Shown: positions 51,643 through 61,281, numbered from the stretch's first letter. The stretch: 64,000 bases of DNA from Streptococcus oralis (GCF_002386345.1 NZ_CP023507.1:310001-374000); one strand, 5' to 3'. Translations and numbers: made by a program. The notes: a model not told the origin generated them from the letters alone.

Positions 51643-52334
51643 GCGAATTTGTATCCAATCCTCTGTTTGGGATTGCATTATCTATCCTAGCTTATCTAGT
51701 GGGGATGTTGATTTACAGACGTTTTCCCCATCCCTTGACAACACCCCTGCTTTTGTCAGCCATTTTTATCATTATTTTCCTTAAGGCGACGGGTATTTCT
51801 TATCAAGATTACTACCAAGGTGGTGTTTATCTGAACAACTTGATAGTCCCATCGACCGTAGCTCTAGGGATTCCGCTTTATAAGAGTTTTCATCTGATGA
51901 AGCACCATGCACGGAGTATTCTCTTTGGTAGTCTGCTAGCAGTAGTTGTCAACACTAGCTTCACTGCCATAGTGGCGAAAATCTTTGGCATGGACTTTTT
52001 CCTAGCCATTTCTCTCTTTCCCAAGTCAGTGACAACCGCCATGGCGGTGGGAATCACAGAAAAATTGCAAGGTTTGACGACTGTGACCTTGGTCGTCGTA
52101 GTGGCGACTGGGATCTTGACCAGTGTTATCGGTCCAACCCTTTTGAAGTGGTTGAAGATTGACGATCCAGTGGCTGTCGGACTCTCCCTTGGAGGGACAG
52201 GTCATGCTGTCGGAACGGGAACAGCCTTTCGATACGGCTCAGTAGCAGGAGCCATGGGTGGCTTGGCTATCGGTGTCACTGGTATTCTCTACGTCTTTGT
52301 CAGTCCCATCGTAGCCAGTTTGATATTGAGTTAA
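51639..52334 (+). CDS. lrgB: LrgB/CidB-like membrane protein
   Basis: 231 residues with about seven membrane helices: RRFPHPLTTPLLLSAIFIII, the SLFPKSVTTAMAVGI motif and LSLGGTGHAVGTGTAF near the C-terminus are family marks. Partner of LrgA in an LrgAB/CidAB-type system. Translationally coupled to lrgA; followed by a strong terminator. Confidence 0.9.
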   Translation: MSEFVSNPLFGIALSILAYLVGMLIYRRFPHPLTTPLLLSAIFIIIFLKATGISYQDYYQGGVYLNNLIVPSTVALGIPLYKSFHLMKHHARSILFGSLLAVVVNTSFTAIVAKIFGMDFFLAISLFPKSVTTAMAVGITEKLQGLTTVTLVVVVATGILTSVIGPTLLKWLKIDDPVAVGLSLGGTGHAVGTGTAFRYGSVAGAMGGLAIGVTGILYVFVSPIVASLILS

Positions 52335-52335
52335 A

Positions 52336-52368
52336 GAAAAACCCAGCTTTCTAGCTGGGCATTTTTTA
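52336..52368. terminator. Bidirectional terminator between lrgB and the ABC permease gene
   Basis: AAAAACCCAGCT-TTCT-AGCTGGGCATTTTTT: perfect stem of 8 bp with A and T runs, between two convergent genes. Confidence 0.85.
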
Positions 52369-53094
52369 TTGCAAATTAACCTTGTTTTTCAAGATGTAGT
52401 AGGTTCCGAGATAGTAGATAGCTGATAAAAAGAGATCGCGTAAGATTTCTGTACCAGCCATTACGTTATAGTCATTGTCAACTCTTAAGAAGAGAGAAAC
52501 ATAACCAATAACGATTGAAATAACGATATAGGCTAGAATCCCCATAGCTGTTCGATACTCGTTAAAGAGTTGCCCGATAGAGATGGAGAGGTAAATGGAT
52601 AAAATCCATGCGATTGAACCGACAAATAGTGATAGGGCATACAGCCAGCCGTAGCTGATGTAATTGGAAATGAAGTCATAGAGGATAGTGAAGTCTTTTT
52701 CAACTGGTGTTAAGAAGAAGATAATCAATATACTCAAGATAAAGACGACACAACCTAAGATGTACCAGACAAGGGCACTGAAGAGTTTTGCGGTGATGAT
52801 TTGGTGCTCTGAGACAGGTAGGGTTAGGGTCAAGTACCCTTGGCGGTCATAAACACTACCTTTGAATCTTCGGATGATTAAAAAGATTGTTGCAATCAAA
52901 AGAGTGACGCTGAGTCCTCCAAAGACTAGTACTAAAAAGAAGATGAAATAAGCAGAATTGTTAGGATTGTAACTCTGGCTAAGACTGCTAATAAAAGCTC
53001 CAAGCAAAACTGAAATTGCAAGCACAGCACCGTAGAGTGCCAGATACCACTTATTGACATTTTTAAATTCATAACGAACTAGATTCCAAAACAT
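52366..53094 (-). CDS. ABC transporter permease (ABC-2 type)
   Basis: 242 residues with six membrane helices (LYGAVLAISVLLGAFISSL, LVLVFGGLSVTLLIATIFLI, and so on) and a short SVYDRQGYLTLTLPVSEHQI loop typical of ABC-2 permeases such as the BcrB/YtrC group. It starts 15 bp after the ATPase gene. Together with GntR and the ATPase it forms a three-gene minus-strand operon, the usual layout of GntR-controlled cell-envelope stress transporters. Confidence 0.82.
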   Translation of the reverse strand: MFWNLVRYEFKNVNKWYLALYGAVLAISVLLGAFISSLSQSYNPNNSAYFIFFLVLVFGGLSVTLLIATIFLIIRRFKGSVYDRQGYLTLTLPVSEHQIITAKLFSALVWYILGCVVFILSILIIFFLTPVEKDFTILYDFISNYISYGWLYALSLFVGSIAWILSIYLSISIGQLFNEYRTAMGILAYIVISIVIGYVSLFLRVDNDYNVMAGTEILRDLFLSAIYYLGTYYILKNKVNLQ

Positions 53095-53109
53095 AATAAT
53101 CTCCTTTGC

Positions 53110-53805
53110 TTAGGCTTTAAATTCCTGGCGGAAGAGCTGGTCAATTGATTCACCTGACTCGTAACGAATATCATCAACATTTCCTTGGCGGACGACTTTC
53201 CCGTCTTTGAGGAAGATGATCTCATCCAAGATTGGCTCAATATCTGAAATCAAGTGGGTTGAAATCAGCACCGTAGAGGTTGGGGAATAGTTGTTGATGA
53301 TGGTATTAAGGATATAATCACGGGCAGCTGGATCCACGCCTCCGATTGGTTCGTCCAGAACGTAGAGGCGGGCTTCACGGCTCATAACCAGGATGAGTTG
53401 GACCTTTTCCTTGTTCCCTTTTGATAGTTTCTTGAGGCGACTGTTTTCATCAATACCGAGATCGGCTAAAAGGTGTTGGGCTTTTTCGAGATTGAAATCC
53501 TGATAGAAGGTTTTAAAATAGGTTAGAGCATCCTTAACCTTCATCTCTTCATTGAGGTAGGTTGTGTCTGGCAGATAGGAAACGATCGCCTTGGTAGCAG
53601 GACTTGGATCCTGTCCATTAATGAGAACACGTCCTTTATTTGGTTGAAGGAGGCCATTGATCAGTTTGATTAGGGTTGTTTTCCCGGATCCGTTTGGTCC
53701 AAGGAGCCCGACAATCTTTCCGGCTGAGATCTCTAGTGAGATATTGTCAAGTGCCGCAGTTGCTCCATATGATTTTGTTACATTTTCAAGTGCTAGTAGT
53801 GTCAT
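53110..53805 (-). CDS. ABC transporter ATP-binding protein
   Basis: 231 residues: Walker A LLGPNGSGKTTLI (about 34-46), signature LSKGNKEKVQL (a K-G variant of LSGGQ, common in the BcrA/YtrB group), Walker B LYVLDEPIGGVDPAARD, and the H-loop STHLI. Likely partner of the downstream permease. The start is 5 bp past the gntR stop. Confidence 0.88.
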   Translation of the reverse strand: MTLLALENVTKSYGATAALDNISLEISAGKIVGLLGPNGSGKTTLIKLINGLLQPNKGRVLINGQDPSPATKAIVSYLPDTTYLNEEMKVKDALTYFKTFYQDFNLEKAQHLLADLGIDENSRLKKLSKGNKEKVQLILVMSREARLYVLDEPIGGVDPAARDYILNTIINNYSPTSTVLISTHLISDIEPILDEIIFLKDGKVVRQGNVDDIRYESGESIDQLFRQEFKA

Positions 53806-53809
53806 AGTC

Positions 53810-54178
53810 TTAAACTCCTTTAATATAGTCGCTTAATACATTTGGCAGTTCTTCTTTTTTGTAGCCAAATTGGAGCATGCAAGAGACGAATTGTTGCAGT
53901 TGCTCCTCGGAAAGTTGTTTGCGGGACTGAAGGATGAGGTCCAAATCCTCGGTGACAAATCGACCAGTTGTCCGCTTGCTATATACAAATCCTTCACGTT
54001 CGAGGTCAGACAAGGCGCGCTGAATGGTATTGGGATTGACCCCAGCCTCGCTCGCCAAATCTCTCACGGTAGGGAGCTGTTGATTGGGTTCCAGTTCATG
54101 GGAAACAATCTGTAATTTGATTTTTTCCATAATCTGTAAATAAATCGGTTTTGTATTATCAAATGACCAGGACATCAT
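53810..54178 (-). CDS. GntR-family (YtrA subfamily) transcription regulator
   Basis: 122 residues. Winged-helix domain: PIYLQIMEKIKLQIVSHELEPNQQLPTVRDLASEAGVNPNTIQRALSDLEREGFV (about 11-65), then a short helical tail with no ligand domain, the YtrA pattern. It most likely represses its own operon with the two ABC genes. Ribosome-binding site AAAGGAGA; promoter at 54213-54241. Confidence 0.9.
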   Translation of the reverse strand: MMSWSFDNTKPIYLQIMEKIKLQIVSHELEPNQQLPTVRDLASEAGVNPNTIQRALSDLEREGFVYSKRTTGRFVTEDLDLILQSRKQLSEEQLQQFVSCMLQFGYKKEELPNVLSDYIKGV

Positions 54179-54212
54179 AGTCTCCTTTCTTTTCCTTTAT
54201 TGTTCTAATCAA

Positions 54213-54241
54213 ATAATACAATAAAACAAAAAACTTGTCAA
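54213..54241 (-). promoter_or_regulatory. Promoter of the gntR-ABC operon
   Basis: Minus-strand TTGACA (54236-54241), 17-nt spacer, TATTAT (54213-54218), with a T-rich spacer. Confidence 0.85.
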
Positions 54242-54281
54242 GTAAAAATAAGAATTGTTTTGGGAATTGCTCAAAAAATGG

Positions 54282-54287
54282 TATAAT
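54282..54287 (+). promoter_or_regulatory. -10 box of the nrdR-dnaB-dnaI operon
   Basis: TATAAT preceded by ATGG; TTGGGA about 16 nt upstream serves as a weak -35. Confidence 0.65.
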
Positions 54288-54315
54288 GAAAAGAAAACGA
54301 CAAGGAGGGAAGTGC

Positions 54316-54789
54316 ATGCGTTGTCCAAAATGTGGGGCTACCAAGTCTAGTGTTGTTGATAGTCGACAAGCCGAAGAAGGAAATACCATCCGCCGAAGAC
54401 GTGAGTGCGACGAGTGTCAGCATCGTTTTACAACCTATGAACGAGTAGAAGAAAGAACGCTGGTTGTCGTCAAAAAAGACGGTACGCGAGAGCAGTTTTC
54501 AAGAGATAAAATCTTTAATGGGATTATCCGCTCAGCCCAGAAACGTCCTGTGTCAAGTGATGAAATCAACATGGTGGTCAATCGCATCGAGCAAAAACTC
54601 CGTAGTCGCAGTGAGAATGAGATCCAAAGTGAATATATTGGGTCCTTAGTCATGGAAGAATTGGCAGAGCTTGATGAGATCACCTATGTTCGTTTTGCCA
54701 GTGTTTACCGTAGCTTTAAGGATGTGAGTGAGTTGGAGAGTCTGCTTCAGCAGATCACCCAGTCCTCTAAGAAGAAAAAGGAAAAATAG
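54316..54789 (+). CDS. nrdR: Transcriptional repressor NrdR
   Basis: 157 residues from the ATG at 54316 (GGAGGGAAG before it; no such site further upstream). N-terminal zinc ribbon [17 protein letters not shown]...[17 protein letters not shown], then the ATP-cone ([20 protein letters not shown]). NrdR senses ATP/dATP and represses ribonucleotide reductase genes. It is followed without gap by dnaB and dnaI. Confidence 0.96.
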   Translation: MRCPKCGATKSSVVDSRQAEEGNTIRRRRECDECQHRFTTYERVEERTLVVVKKDGTREQFSRDKIFNGIIRSAQKRPVSSDEINMVVNRIEQKLRSRSENEIQSEYIGSLVMEELAELDEITYVRFASVYRSFKDVSELESLLQQITQSSKKKKEK

Positions 54790-55953
54790 ATGAAACCAAA
54801 TGACCGTTTTTCTTTTCTAAAGAATAATCGGGTGTCGCAAGATACCTCTTCTCTGGTGCAGTGCTACCTCCCGATTATCGGTCAGGAGGCACTGAGCCTC
54901 TATCTATATACCATTACCTTTTGGGATGGTGGGCAAAAGGAACACCTCTTTTCCCATATCCTCAACCACTTAAACTTTGGCATGCCGACCTTGCTCCAAT
55001 CCTTCAAAGTCTTATCTGCCTTCGATCTGTTGACCCTTTATCAGAAGGAGAATGTCTATGAATTACAGCTTCATTCTCCCCTTTCCAGTCAAGAATTTCT
55101 AAGTCATTCTGTCTATAGCAGATTATTAGAGAAAAAGATTGGGGATACAGCTGTTTCTGCTATGAAGCAGACTCCAAGTGAGGGAGAAGCACTCTCTGTT
55201 TCTTTGAGCCAAGTCTTTCCAACCCTGACTGAAGAAGTGACACCAAGCGAGTCTAAAAGCAAGTTAAAAAATGATTTTGACTTGGAACATTTCCAGCGTC
55301 TGATGGCTCGAGATGGCTTGCGTTTTGAAGACGAGCAGGCGGATGTTTTGGAATTGTTCGCCATTGCAGATGAAAAAAAATGGACCTGGTTTGAAACCTA
55401 TCAATTAGCTAAGGCGACAGCTGTAGCTCAGGTTATTTCTGTCAAACGCATGCGTGAAAAGATAGCACAAAAACCAGCTACTTCTGACTTTAGCCCCAAA
55501 GAAATGACCATTATCAGGGAAGCCAAAAATAAAACTCCCCTGCACTTTTTAGCCGAAATCAAGCAAACGCGTAAGGGGAACATCACCCAAAGTGAAAGAG
55601 AACTCCTTCACCAGATGGCGTCTTTAGGCTTGTTGGATGAAGTCATCAATATCGTCTTGCTTCTAACCTTTAACAAGGTTGATTCGGCCAATGTCAATGA
55701 GAAATATGCCATGAAGGTCGCCAATGACTATGCTTATCAAAAAATTCGGACAGCAGAAGAAGCTGTGCTTCGGATTCGAGAGCGTCAGCAAAAAGGCCAA
55801 GAAGACAAAAAATTGAAAACTAGCTCGACTAAGACAAATGTTCCCAAGTGGAGCAATCCAGAATATAAAAATCAAACCAGCGAGGAAACTCGTCTGGAAC
55901 TAGAACGTAAAAAACAAGAAATGTTAGCCCGATTAGAAGAAGGAGGAGACTAG
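54790..55953 (+). CDS. dnaB: Replication initiation/membrane attachment protein DnaB (Firmicutes type)
   Basis: 387 residues. N-terminal winged-helix region (NRVSQDTSSLVQCYLPIIGQEALSLYLYTI) and a C-terminal DnaD-like domain (LHFLAEIKQTRKGNITQSERELLHQM...NEKYAMKVANDYAYQKIRTAEEA). It is the Bacillus/Streptococcus DnaB that loads the replicative helicase with DnaI, not the helicase itself. Starts directly at the nrdR stop; dnaI follows with no gap. Confidence 0.93.
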   Translation: MKPNDRFSFLKNNRVSQDTSSLVQCYLPIIGQEALSLYLYTITFWDGGQKEHLFSHILNHLNFGMPTLLQSFKVLSAFDLLTLYQKENVYELQLHSPLSSQEFLSHSVYSRLLEKKIGDTAVSAMKQTPSEGEALSVSLSQVFPTLTEEVTPSESKSKLKNDFDLEHFQRLMARDGLRFEDEQADVLELFAIADEKKWTWFETYQLAKATAVAQVISVKRMREKIAQKPATSDFSPKEMTIIREAKNKTPLHFLAEIKQTRKGNITQSERELLHQMASLGLLDEVINIVLLLTFNKVDSANVNEKYAMKVANDYAYQKIRTAEEAVLRIRERQQKGQEDKKLKTSSTKTNVPKWSNPEYKNQTSEETRLELERKKQEMLARLEEGGD

Positions 55954-56850
55954 ATGGAAAGTGTGGGTGACGTTATCAAACGTCAGACAAGTCGTTTTCA
56001 GTATCAGGACTTAGTCCAGCAGATTATGAAAGACCCAGATGTGGCGGCTTTTATCCAGAAAGAATCCCTCAGTCCAGAGGAGTTGAATCGTAGCATCTCC
56101 AAGTTCAACCAATATATCACAGAACGTGACAAGTTTCTTCGTGGGGATGCGGACTATATAGCGCGTGGCTACAAGCCTATCTTGGTTATGAATCACGGTT
56201 ATGCGGATGTGTCTTATGAAGAAACACCAGAACTAATCGCGGCAGAAAAAGAGGCTGCAATTAAGAATCGTCTCAAATTGATCAATCTACCAGCCAGTCT
56301 CAAGAAAGCGAAGTTGGCTCAGATTGACCTGGATGATCTAGGACGATTACCGATTTTTGAGAGACTCTATGCCTTTGTTGACCTTTACCCTAGTATCCGA
56401 AAAGGTCTCTATCTTTACGGAGATTTTGGTGTCGGTAAGAGTTTCATGATGGCGGCCTTAGCTCATGACCTATCTGAAAAACGTGGAGCATCAACGACGA
56501 TTCTCCACTATCCAAGCTTTGTCATTGATGTGAAAAATGCCATCGGTGAAGGATCAGTGAAGACCTTGGTGGATGAGATCAAATTAGCAGAAGTATTGGT
56601 CTTGGATGATATTGGTGCAGAGCAGTCGACACCTTGGGTGCGTGATGAGATTCTTCAAGTCATTCTTCAGTACCGCATGCAGGAAGATTTGCCGACCTTC
56701 TTTACTTCCAACTTTAATTTCCAAGATTTGGAAAAACATTTTGCCAAAGGAAAGAATGGAAATGACGAGACTTGGGAAGCTAGACGGGTCATGGAACGAA
56801 TCCGTTATTTAGCTGAGGAGACAAGACTAGAAGGAGAAAATCGCCGATGA
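55954..56850 (+). CDS. dnaI: Primosomal protein DnaI (helicase loader)
   Basis: 298 residues, AAA+ ATPase. Walker A YLYGDFGVGKSFMMAAL (about 155-171), Walker B VLVLDDIGAEQSTPWV, sensor TFFTSNFNF. The N-terminal region is the DnaI helicase-binding part. It loads the replicative helicase at the origin and at restart forks. The stop overlaps the next gene start by 4 bp. Confidence 0.94.
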   Translation: MESVGDVIKRQTSRFQYQDLVQQIMKDPDVAAFIQKESLSPEELNRSISKFNQYITERDKFLRGDADYIARGYKPILVMNHGYADVSYEETPELIAAEKEAAIKNRLKLINLPASLKKAKLAQIDLDDLGRLPIFERLYAFVDLYPSIRKGLYLYGDFGVGKSFMMAALAHDLSEKRGASTTILHYPSFVIDVKNAIGEGSVKTLVDEIKLAEVLVLDDIGAEQSTPWVRDEILQVILQYRMQEDLPTFFTSNFNFQDLEKHFAKGKNGNDETWEARRVMERIRYLAEETRLEGENRR

Positions 56851-57560
56851 CAGAAACCATTAAACTGATGAAAGCCCATACTTCAGTTCGTCGCTTTAAG
56901 GAGCAAGAAATTCCTCAAGCGGACTTGGACGAGATTTTGACTGCTGGACAAATGGCGTCATCTTGGAAAAATTTCCAATCCTATTCTGTGATTCTTGTAC
57001 GTAGTCAAGAGAAGAAAGATGCCTTATATGAATTGGTTCCTCAGGAAGCCATTCGCCAGTCAGCTGTCTTTTTGCTCTTTGTCGGTGACTTGAACCGAGC
57101 TGAAAAGGGAGCAAGTCTTCATACGGACACTTTCCAACCTCAAGGGGTAGAAGGCCTCCTTATCACGTCTGTTGACGCTGCGCTTGCGGGGCAAAATACC
57201 TTGCTTGCGGCTGAGAGTCTGGGATATGGTGGTGTTATCATCGGTTTGGTCCGTTATAAGTCAGAAGAAGTGGCAGAACTTTTTAACCTGCCTGACTATA
57301 CCTACCCTGTTTTTGGGATTGCCCTTGGCGTGCCAGATCAACAACACGAGGTCAAACCAAGACTGCCTTTGAACCAAGTGGTATTTGAAGAAGAATACCA
57401 AGAACAGCCCGTAGCAGCGATTTTGGACTATGACATAGTTCAGGCAGACTATGCTGGTGCGCGTGCGTCGACCTCTTGGAGTCAACGTTTGGCTGAGCAG
57501 TTTGGTCAAGCCGAACCTCGTTCAACTCGGAAAAATCTAGAACAGAAAAAGTTATTGTAG
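56847..57560 (+). CDS. NADPH-dependent nitroreductase/oxidoreductase
   Basis: 237 residues of the NfsA/FRP-type nitroreductase family: MKAHTSVRRFKEQEIP at the start (FMN phosphate Arg residues), TAGQMASSWKNFQSYSVI, GYGGVIIGLVRY and a C-terminal SWSQRLAEQFG. FMN-dependent reduction of quinones or nitro compounds. Last gene of the nrdR operon, 13 bp before der. Confidence 0.87.
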   Translation: MTETIKLMKAHTSVRRFKEQEIPQADLDEILTAGQMASSWKNFQSYSVILVRSQEKKDALYELVPQEAIRQSAVFLLFVGDLNRAEKGASLHTDTFQPQGVEGLLITSVDAALAGQNTLLAAESLGYGGVIIGLVRYKSEEVAELFNLPDYTYPVFGIALGVPDQQHEVKPRLPLNQVVFEEEYQEQPVAAILDYDIVQADYAGARASTSWSQRLAEQFGQAEPRSTRKNLEQKKLL

Positions 57561-57573
57561 AAAGTGAGAAAAC

Positions 57574-58884
57574 ATGGCCTTACCAACTATTGCCATTGTG
57601 GGACGTCCCAATGTTGGGAAATCAACCCTATTTAATCGGATCGCTGGTGAGCGGATCTCAATCGTAGAAGATGTCGAGGGCGTGACACGTGACCGTATCT
57701 ATGCAACGGGTGAGTGGCTCAATCGTTCCTTTAGTATGATTGATACGGGAGGGATTGACGACGTCGATGCTCCCTTCATGGAGCAAATCAAGCACCAGGC
57801 AGAAATCGCTATGGAAGAAGCCGATGTCATCGTCTTTGTGGTGTCTGGGAAAGAAGGAATTACGGATGCGGATGAATACGTTGCCCGTAAACTCTATAAA
57901 ACCTATAAGCCTGTTATCCTTGCCGTTAACAAGGTTGACAACCCAGAAATGCGAAATGATATTTTTGATTTCTATGCGCTAGGATTGGGAGAACCACTGC
58001 CAATTTCGTCTGTCCACGGTATCGGGACAGGAGATGTGCTGGATGCTATTGTAGAAAATCTACCACACGAAGTTGAAGAAGAAAATCCAGACGTGATTAA
58101 ATTTAGCTTGATTGGCCGTCCTAACGTTGGAAAGTCAAGTTTGATCAACGCCATTTTGGGAGAAGACCGCGTGATTGCTAGTCCAGTAGCTGGAACGACT
58201 CGCGATGCCATTGATACCCATTTTACAGATGCTGATGGACAAGAGTTTACCATGATTGATACAGCTGGTATGCGTAAGTCTGGTAAAGTCTATGAAAATA
58301 CGGAGAAATATTCTGTTATGCGTGCCATGCGTGCCATTGACCGTTCTGACGTGGTCTTGATGGTCCTCAATGCCGAAGAAGGCATCCGTGAGTACGACAA
58401 GCGTATCGCAGGTTTTGCCCACGAAGCAGGTAAAGGGATGATCATCGTGGTCAATAAGTGGGATACTCTTGAGAAAGACAACCACACCATGAAAAAATGG
58501 GAAGAGGATATCCGTGAGCAGTTCCAATATCTGCCTTATGCACCGATTGTCTTTGTATCCGCTCTTACCAAGCAACGTCTCCATAAACTGCCTGAGATGA
58601 TCAAGCAAATCAGTGAAAGCCAAAACACCCGTATCCCATCAGCTGTCTTGAACGATGTCATTATGGATGCCATTGCCATCAATCCAACACCGACAGACAA
58701 AGGGAAACGCCTCAAGATTTTCTACGCAACCCAAGTGGCAACCAAGCCACCAACCTTTGTCATCTTTGTCAATGAAGAAGAACTCATGCACTTCTCTTAC
58801 TTGCGTTTCTTGGAAAATCAAATCCGCAAGGCCTTTGTTTTTGAGGGAACACCGATTCACTTGATTGCGAGAAAACGCAAGTAA
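57574..58884 (+). CDS. der: Ribosome-assembly GTPase Der (EngA)
   Basis: 436 residues with two consecutive G domains: [14 protein letters not shown] (about 9-22), DTGGID, NKVD; second [14 protein letters not shown] (about 183-196), [15 protein letters not shown]; and the KH-like C-terminal domain ([21 protein letters not shown]). Needed for 50S ribosome assembly. Ribosome-binding site AAAGTGAG; followed by a terminator. Confidence 0.97.
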   Translation: MALPTIAIVGRPNVGKSTLFNRIAGERISIVEDVEGVTRDRIYATGEWLNRSFSMIDTGGIDDVDAPFMEQIKHQAEIAMEEADVIVFVVSGKEGITDADEYVARKLYKTYKPVILAVNKVDNPEMRNDIFDFYALGLGEPLPISSVHGIGTGDVLDAIVENLPHEVEEENPDVIKFSLIGRPNVGKSSLINAILGEDRVIASPVAGTTRDAIDTHFTDADGQEFTMIDTAGMRKSGKVYENTEKYSVMRAMRAIDRSDVVLMVLNAEEGIREYDKRIAGFAHEAGKGMIIVVNKWDTLEKDNHTMKKWEEDIREQFQYLPYAPIVFVSALTKQRLHKLPEMIKQISESQNTRIPSAVLNDVIMDAIAINPTPTDKGKRLKIFYATQVATKPPTFVIFVNEEELMHFSYLRFLENQIRKAFVFEGTPIHLIARKRK

Positions 58885-58915
58885 ACCTTGCTTGTTTTTC
58901 TACAAAAACAAACTA

Positions 58916-58944
58916 AAAGAAGACTTCATAGTCTTCTTTTTTCT
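58916..58944 (+). terminator. Terminator of der
   Basis: AAAGAAGACT-TCAT-AGTCTTCTTTTTT about 30 bp past the stop. Confidence 0.87.
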
Positions 58945-59019
58945 ATCTAAGAGGGGAGAAAAGAACCTATCAAATTGGAGGAGAATCTGTCATCAAAATT
59001 CAATCTTTTTCCTAGCTTT

Positions 59020-59036
59020 TGTAATCTATTTGTAAT
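59020..59036 (+). promoter_or_regulatory. WalR (VicR) box upstream of the TPM gene
   Basis: TGTAAT-CTATT-TGTAAT: exact match to the direct-repeat WalR consensus TGTWAH-N5-TGTWAH, 33 nt before the -10 (TATAAT at 59070-59075). Confidence 0.7.
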
Positions 59037-59069
59037 GAAAATGCACTTTCTTTGTAAAAATCAAAATGC

Positions 59070-59075
59070 TATAAT
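59070..59075 (+). promoter_or_regulatory. -10 box of the TPM gene
   Basis: TATAAT 37 nt before the ATG; no good -35, consistent with an activated promoter. Confidence 0.65.
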
Positions 59076-59111
59076 TCCTTAAATCAATTTTCCTTTATCA
59101 GGGAGGTTATT

Positions 59112-59957
59112 ATGAAAAGAAGCAGATTATTTAAACATAGTTTGTTGGTTCGCTTGCTTGGGTTGCTGATGGTCTTTCTCTTCTTGTCAGCATTCACAGC
59201 ACCTGAAAAACCTGAGTACGGGATCTATGACCCGGATCACTATCTAACGGATGAGACTATAAGTCAAATTCGAGAATTGAATAATGTCAATAGTAAAAAA
59301 TCAGAAAAATTCCAGATGGGTGTTTACGTTGTGAAAAGCCTAAATGGAGAAACAATCGAGACTGTAGCCAATGAAACAGCTAGAGCTTGGAAGATTGGCT
59401 ACTCGGGAGACAATCATGGTGTCTTGATTGTGGTAGCAGTCCAAGATAGAAAATCACGGATTGAAACCAGTAATAATGTGGCCAGTAAGATCACTGACTA
59501 TCAGACTCACAGGTTCTTGACAACAGCACGTCCTTACTTTAAAAATGGTGACTATAACAAGGGTGTTCTCTCAATAGTCAATAATCTCAACTACATGTTC
59601 TATAGTGGATCGAGTACGACTTCTTCAAGTTCTAGAAGTAGTTACGACTATGCTACTAATTCTAGTCGTCTAAGAGAAATTGAAAAGTATACCGCTGGGA
59701 GTCAATCTTCGAAACGTCATCGAAAAAGCAGTTCGAGCGACGGAGTTATCGTATTTGGAGTTCTCATTTACTTCATCGTGATGATTATCGGATTTCTATT
59801 TGGTGGTCGTGGTTCACGTGGAGATGATTCTAGCGGTGGCTGGTGGGGCGGTGACTCATCAGACTCAGGTTCCTCTTGGTCTGACTCAGGCTCCGACTCA
59901 TCTGGAGGCTGGGACGGCGGTGGCTTCGATGGTGGCGGTTCGTCTGATGACTGGTGA
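59112..59957 (+). CDS. TPM-domain (YgcG-type) surface protein
   Basis: 281 residues. Signal peptide (LLVRLLGLLMVFLFLSAFTA), TPM domain at about 35-170 (YGIYDPDHYLTDETISQIRELN, AWKIGYSGDNHGVLIVVAVQ, DRKSRIETSNN), a Ser-rich linker, a membrane helix (VIVFGVLIYFIVMIIGFLFGG) and a Gly/Ser/Asp/Trp-rich tail (WDGGGFDGGGSSDDW). YgcG-type proteins often pair with LemA, as here (lemA 160 bp downstream). Role unknown, possibly envelope maintenance; a WalR box supports that. Confidence 0.85.
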   Translation: MKRSRLFKHSLLVRLLGLLMVFLFLSAFTAPEKPEYGIYDPDHYLTDETISQIRELNNVNSKKSEKFQMGVYVVKSLNGETIETVANETARAWKIGYSGDNHGVLIVVAVQDRKSRIETSNNVASKITDYQTHRFLTTARPYFKNGDYNKGVLSIVNNLNYMFYSGSSTTSSSSRSSYDYATNSSRLREIEKYTAGSQSSKRHRKSSSSDGVIVFGVLIYFIVMIIGFLFGGRGSRGDDSSGGWWGGDSSDSGSSWSDSGSDSSGGWDGGGFDGGGSSDDW

Positions 59958-60117
59958 GTGATCATATATTGTTCAAACCGATTTCTCCATGCAGTAAGGT
60001 GACTCCTTTGCAAGAGTTCACTCCTTAATTAAAAATAAAAGCAAAGTTTGGGAAATTGATTTAAAATCTGAGTATTATCTCAGAAAAGTTGATAAAAGAA
60101 AGTGTTAAGGTTTTGAT

Positions 60118-60714
60118 ATGAAACAAAATAAAGTAATTCTCTCAATAGTGGTGATTTTCTTTGGACTACTAGTTCTGGGAAGTTGTTCCGCAGTGACGAC
60201 CTATAACGGTCTGGTTGGTGAACAGACTAAAGTGGAGCAGGCTCAGGCCGATGTCTCTACAGCCCTCCAACGTCGTTCGGACTTGATTGGTAACTTGGTG
60301 GAGTCCGTTAAAGGACAAATGAATCATGAAACCGAAGTCTTTACCAAGATTGCGGATGCTAGAGCTAAAATCGGTAGTAGCTCAGTGACATCGGAAGAAA
60401 ACCAAAAGGCTCAGGGAGAATTGAGCTCTGCTCTTTCCCGCTTGATTTCCTTGACGGAGAATTATCCAGAACTCAAGAGCAATCAAAATGTTGAGCAACT
60501 AATGGTCGAACTTTCAGGCAGTGAAAATCGTATCTTTGTAGCACGCAAGGATTATAATAAAGTCGCAGCCGAGTACAATCAAAAGTTGAGAAGTTTTCCA
60601 ACCGTGCTTTTTGCAAATATGATGAACTTTAAAGAAGCTGAAACTTTTAAAGAAACAGAAGAAGCCAAGACAGTTCCTAAGGTCGATTTTGGAACATCTT
60701 CATCAAGTCAATAA
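60118..60714 (+). CDS. lemA: LemA family protein
   Basis: 198 residues. An N-terminal membrane or lipoprotein-like anchor (KVILSIVVIFFGLLVLGSC; the Cys in LGSC could be lipidated), then the helical LemA fold: YNGLVGEQTKVEQAQADVST, ALQRRSDLIGNLVESVKGQM, and the end FPTVLFANMMNFKEAETF. LemA proteins are uncharacterised surface helix bundles. Follows the TPM gene, a common pair. Ribosome-binding-like AAGG at the start is weak. Confidence 0.88.
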   Translation: MKQNKVILSIVVIFFGLLVLGSCSAVTTYNGLVGEQTKVEQAQADVSTALQRRSDLIGNLVESVKGQMNHETEVFTKIADARAKIGSSSVTSEENQKAQGELSSALSRLISLTENYPELKSNQNVEQLMVELSGSENRIFVARKDYNKVAAEYNQKLRSFPTVLFANMMNFKEAETFKETEEAKTVPKVDFGTSSSSQ

Positions 60715-60772
60715 AGTGAATCAGCCTATGAATAAAGGAATTTCTCTAGTATGACTAGTGATTTTAAACCCG

Positions 60773-60808
60773 AACCTGGAAAGCTTTTTCCAGGTTTTTT
60801 TGGTATAA
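60773..60808 (+). terminator. Terminator of lemA overlapping the next promoter
   Basis: ACCTGGAAA-GC-TTTTTCCAGGT-TTTTTTT; the T run leads directly into GGTATAAT, the -10 of the following small gene. Confidence 0.75.
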
Positions 60809-60846
60809 TAAAAGGGAAGAGACAGTGACTCAAATGGAGGTTTGCT

Positions 60847-61137
60847 ATGGAGAAAACAAAAGCCTTTCTTGAAGCGCACTACAAGAGATATATTCTTACG
60901 ATTTGCCTTCTCTGGTTCCTCATGTTTATCCTTCCTTGGGATTGGCAAATAGGAGGAGTTTCAGTATATTATTTCGTTATGAAAAAAATCTTTGTGGTTT
61001 TTGGAGTTTTATCCATCCTATACTCCGTGCTGATTAAAAAAATCAGTCTTCTCATCTTTGGCATCATCTTTTGCTTGGCCTTCTGGATCAATCTCTTTTG
61101 GTATTTTGGGATATTGCCTATATTCTTGGGAAATTAA
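60847..61137 (+). CDS. Small three-helix membrane protein
   Basis: 96 residues with three hydrophobic helices (YILTICLLWFLMFILPW, VYYFVMKKIFVVFGVLSILY, SLLIFGIIFCLAFWINLFWY). No family recognised. A good ribosome-binding site (GGAGG) and the -10 TATAAT at about 60803-60808 support that it is expressed. Single gene. Confidence 0.68.
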   Translation: MEKTKAFLEAHYKRYILTICLLWFLMFILPWDWQIGGVSVYYFVMKKIFVVFGVLSILYSVLIKKISLLIFGIIFCLAFWINLFWYFGILPIFLGN

Positions 61138-61281
61138 ACATTAACAAATGAAGGACCAGACTAGCTTCTAGTCCTTTTTTCTTTCTTGTTAAAATAGTTG
61201 GAGATATGAAAATAATTTTGTTGACGGGCTGTCTGTATGATATAATAAGTCCCGTAAAATGAAGATTAAGGGATTTGAAAA

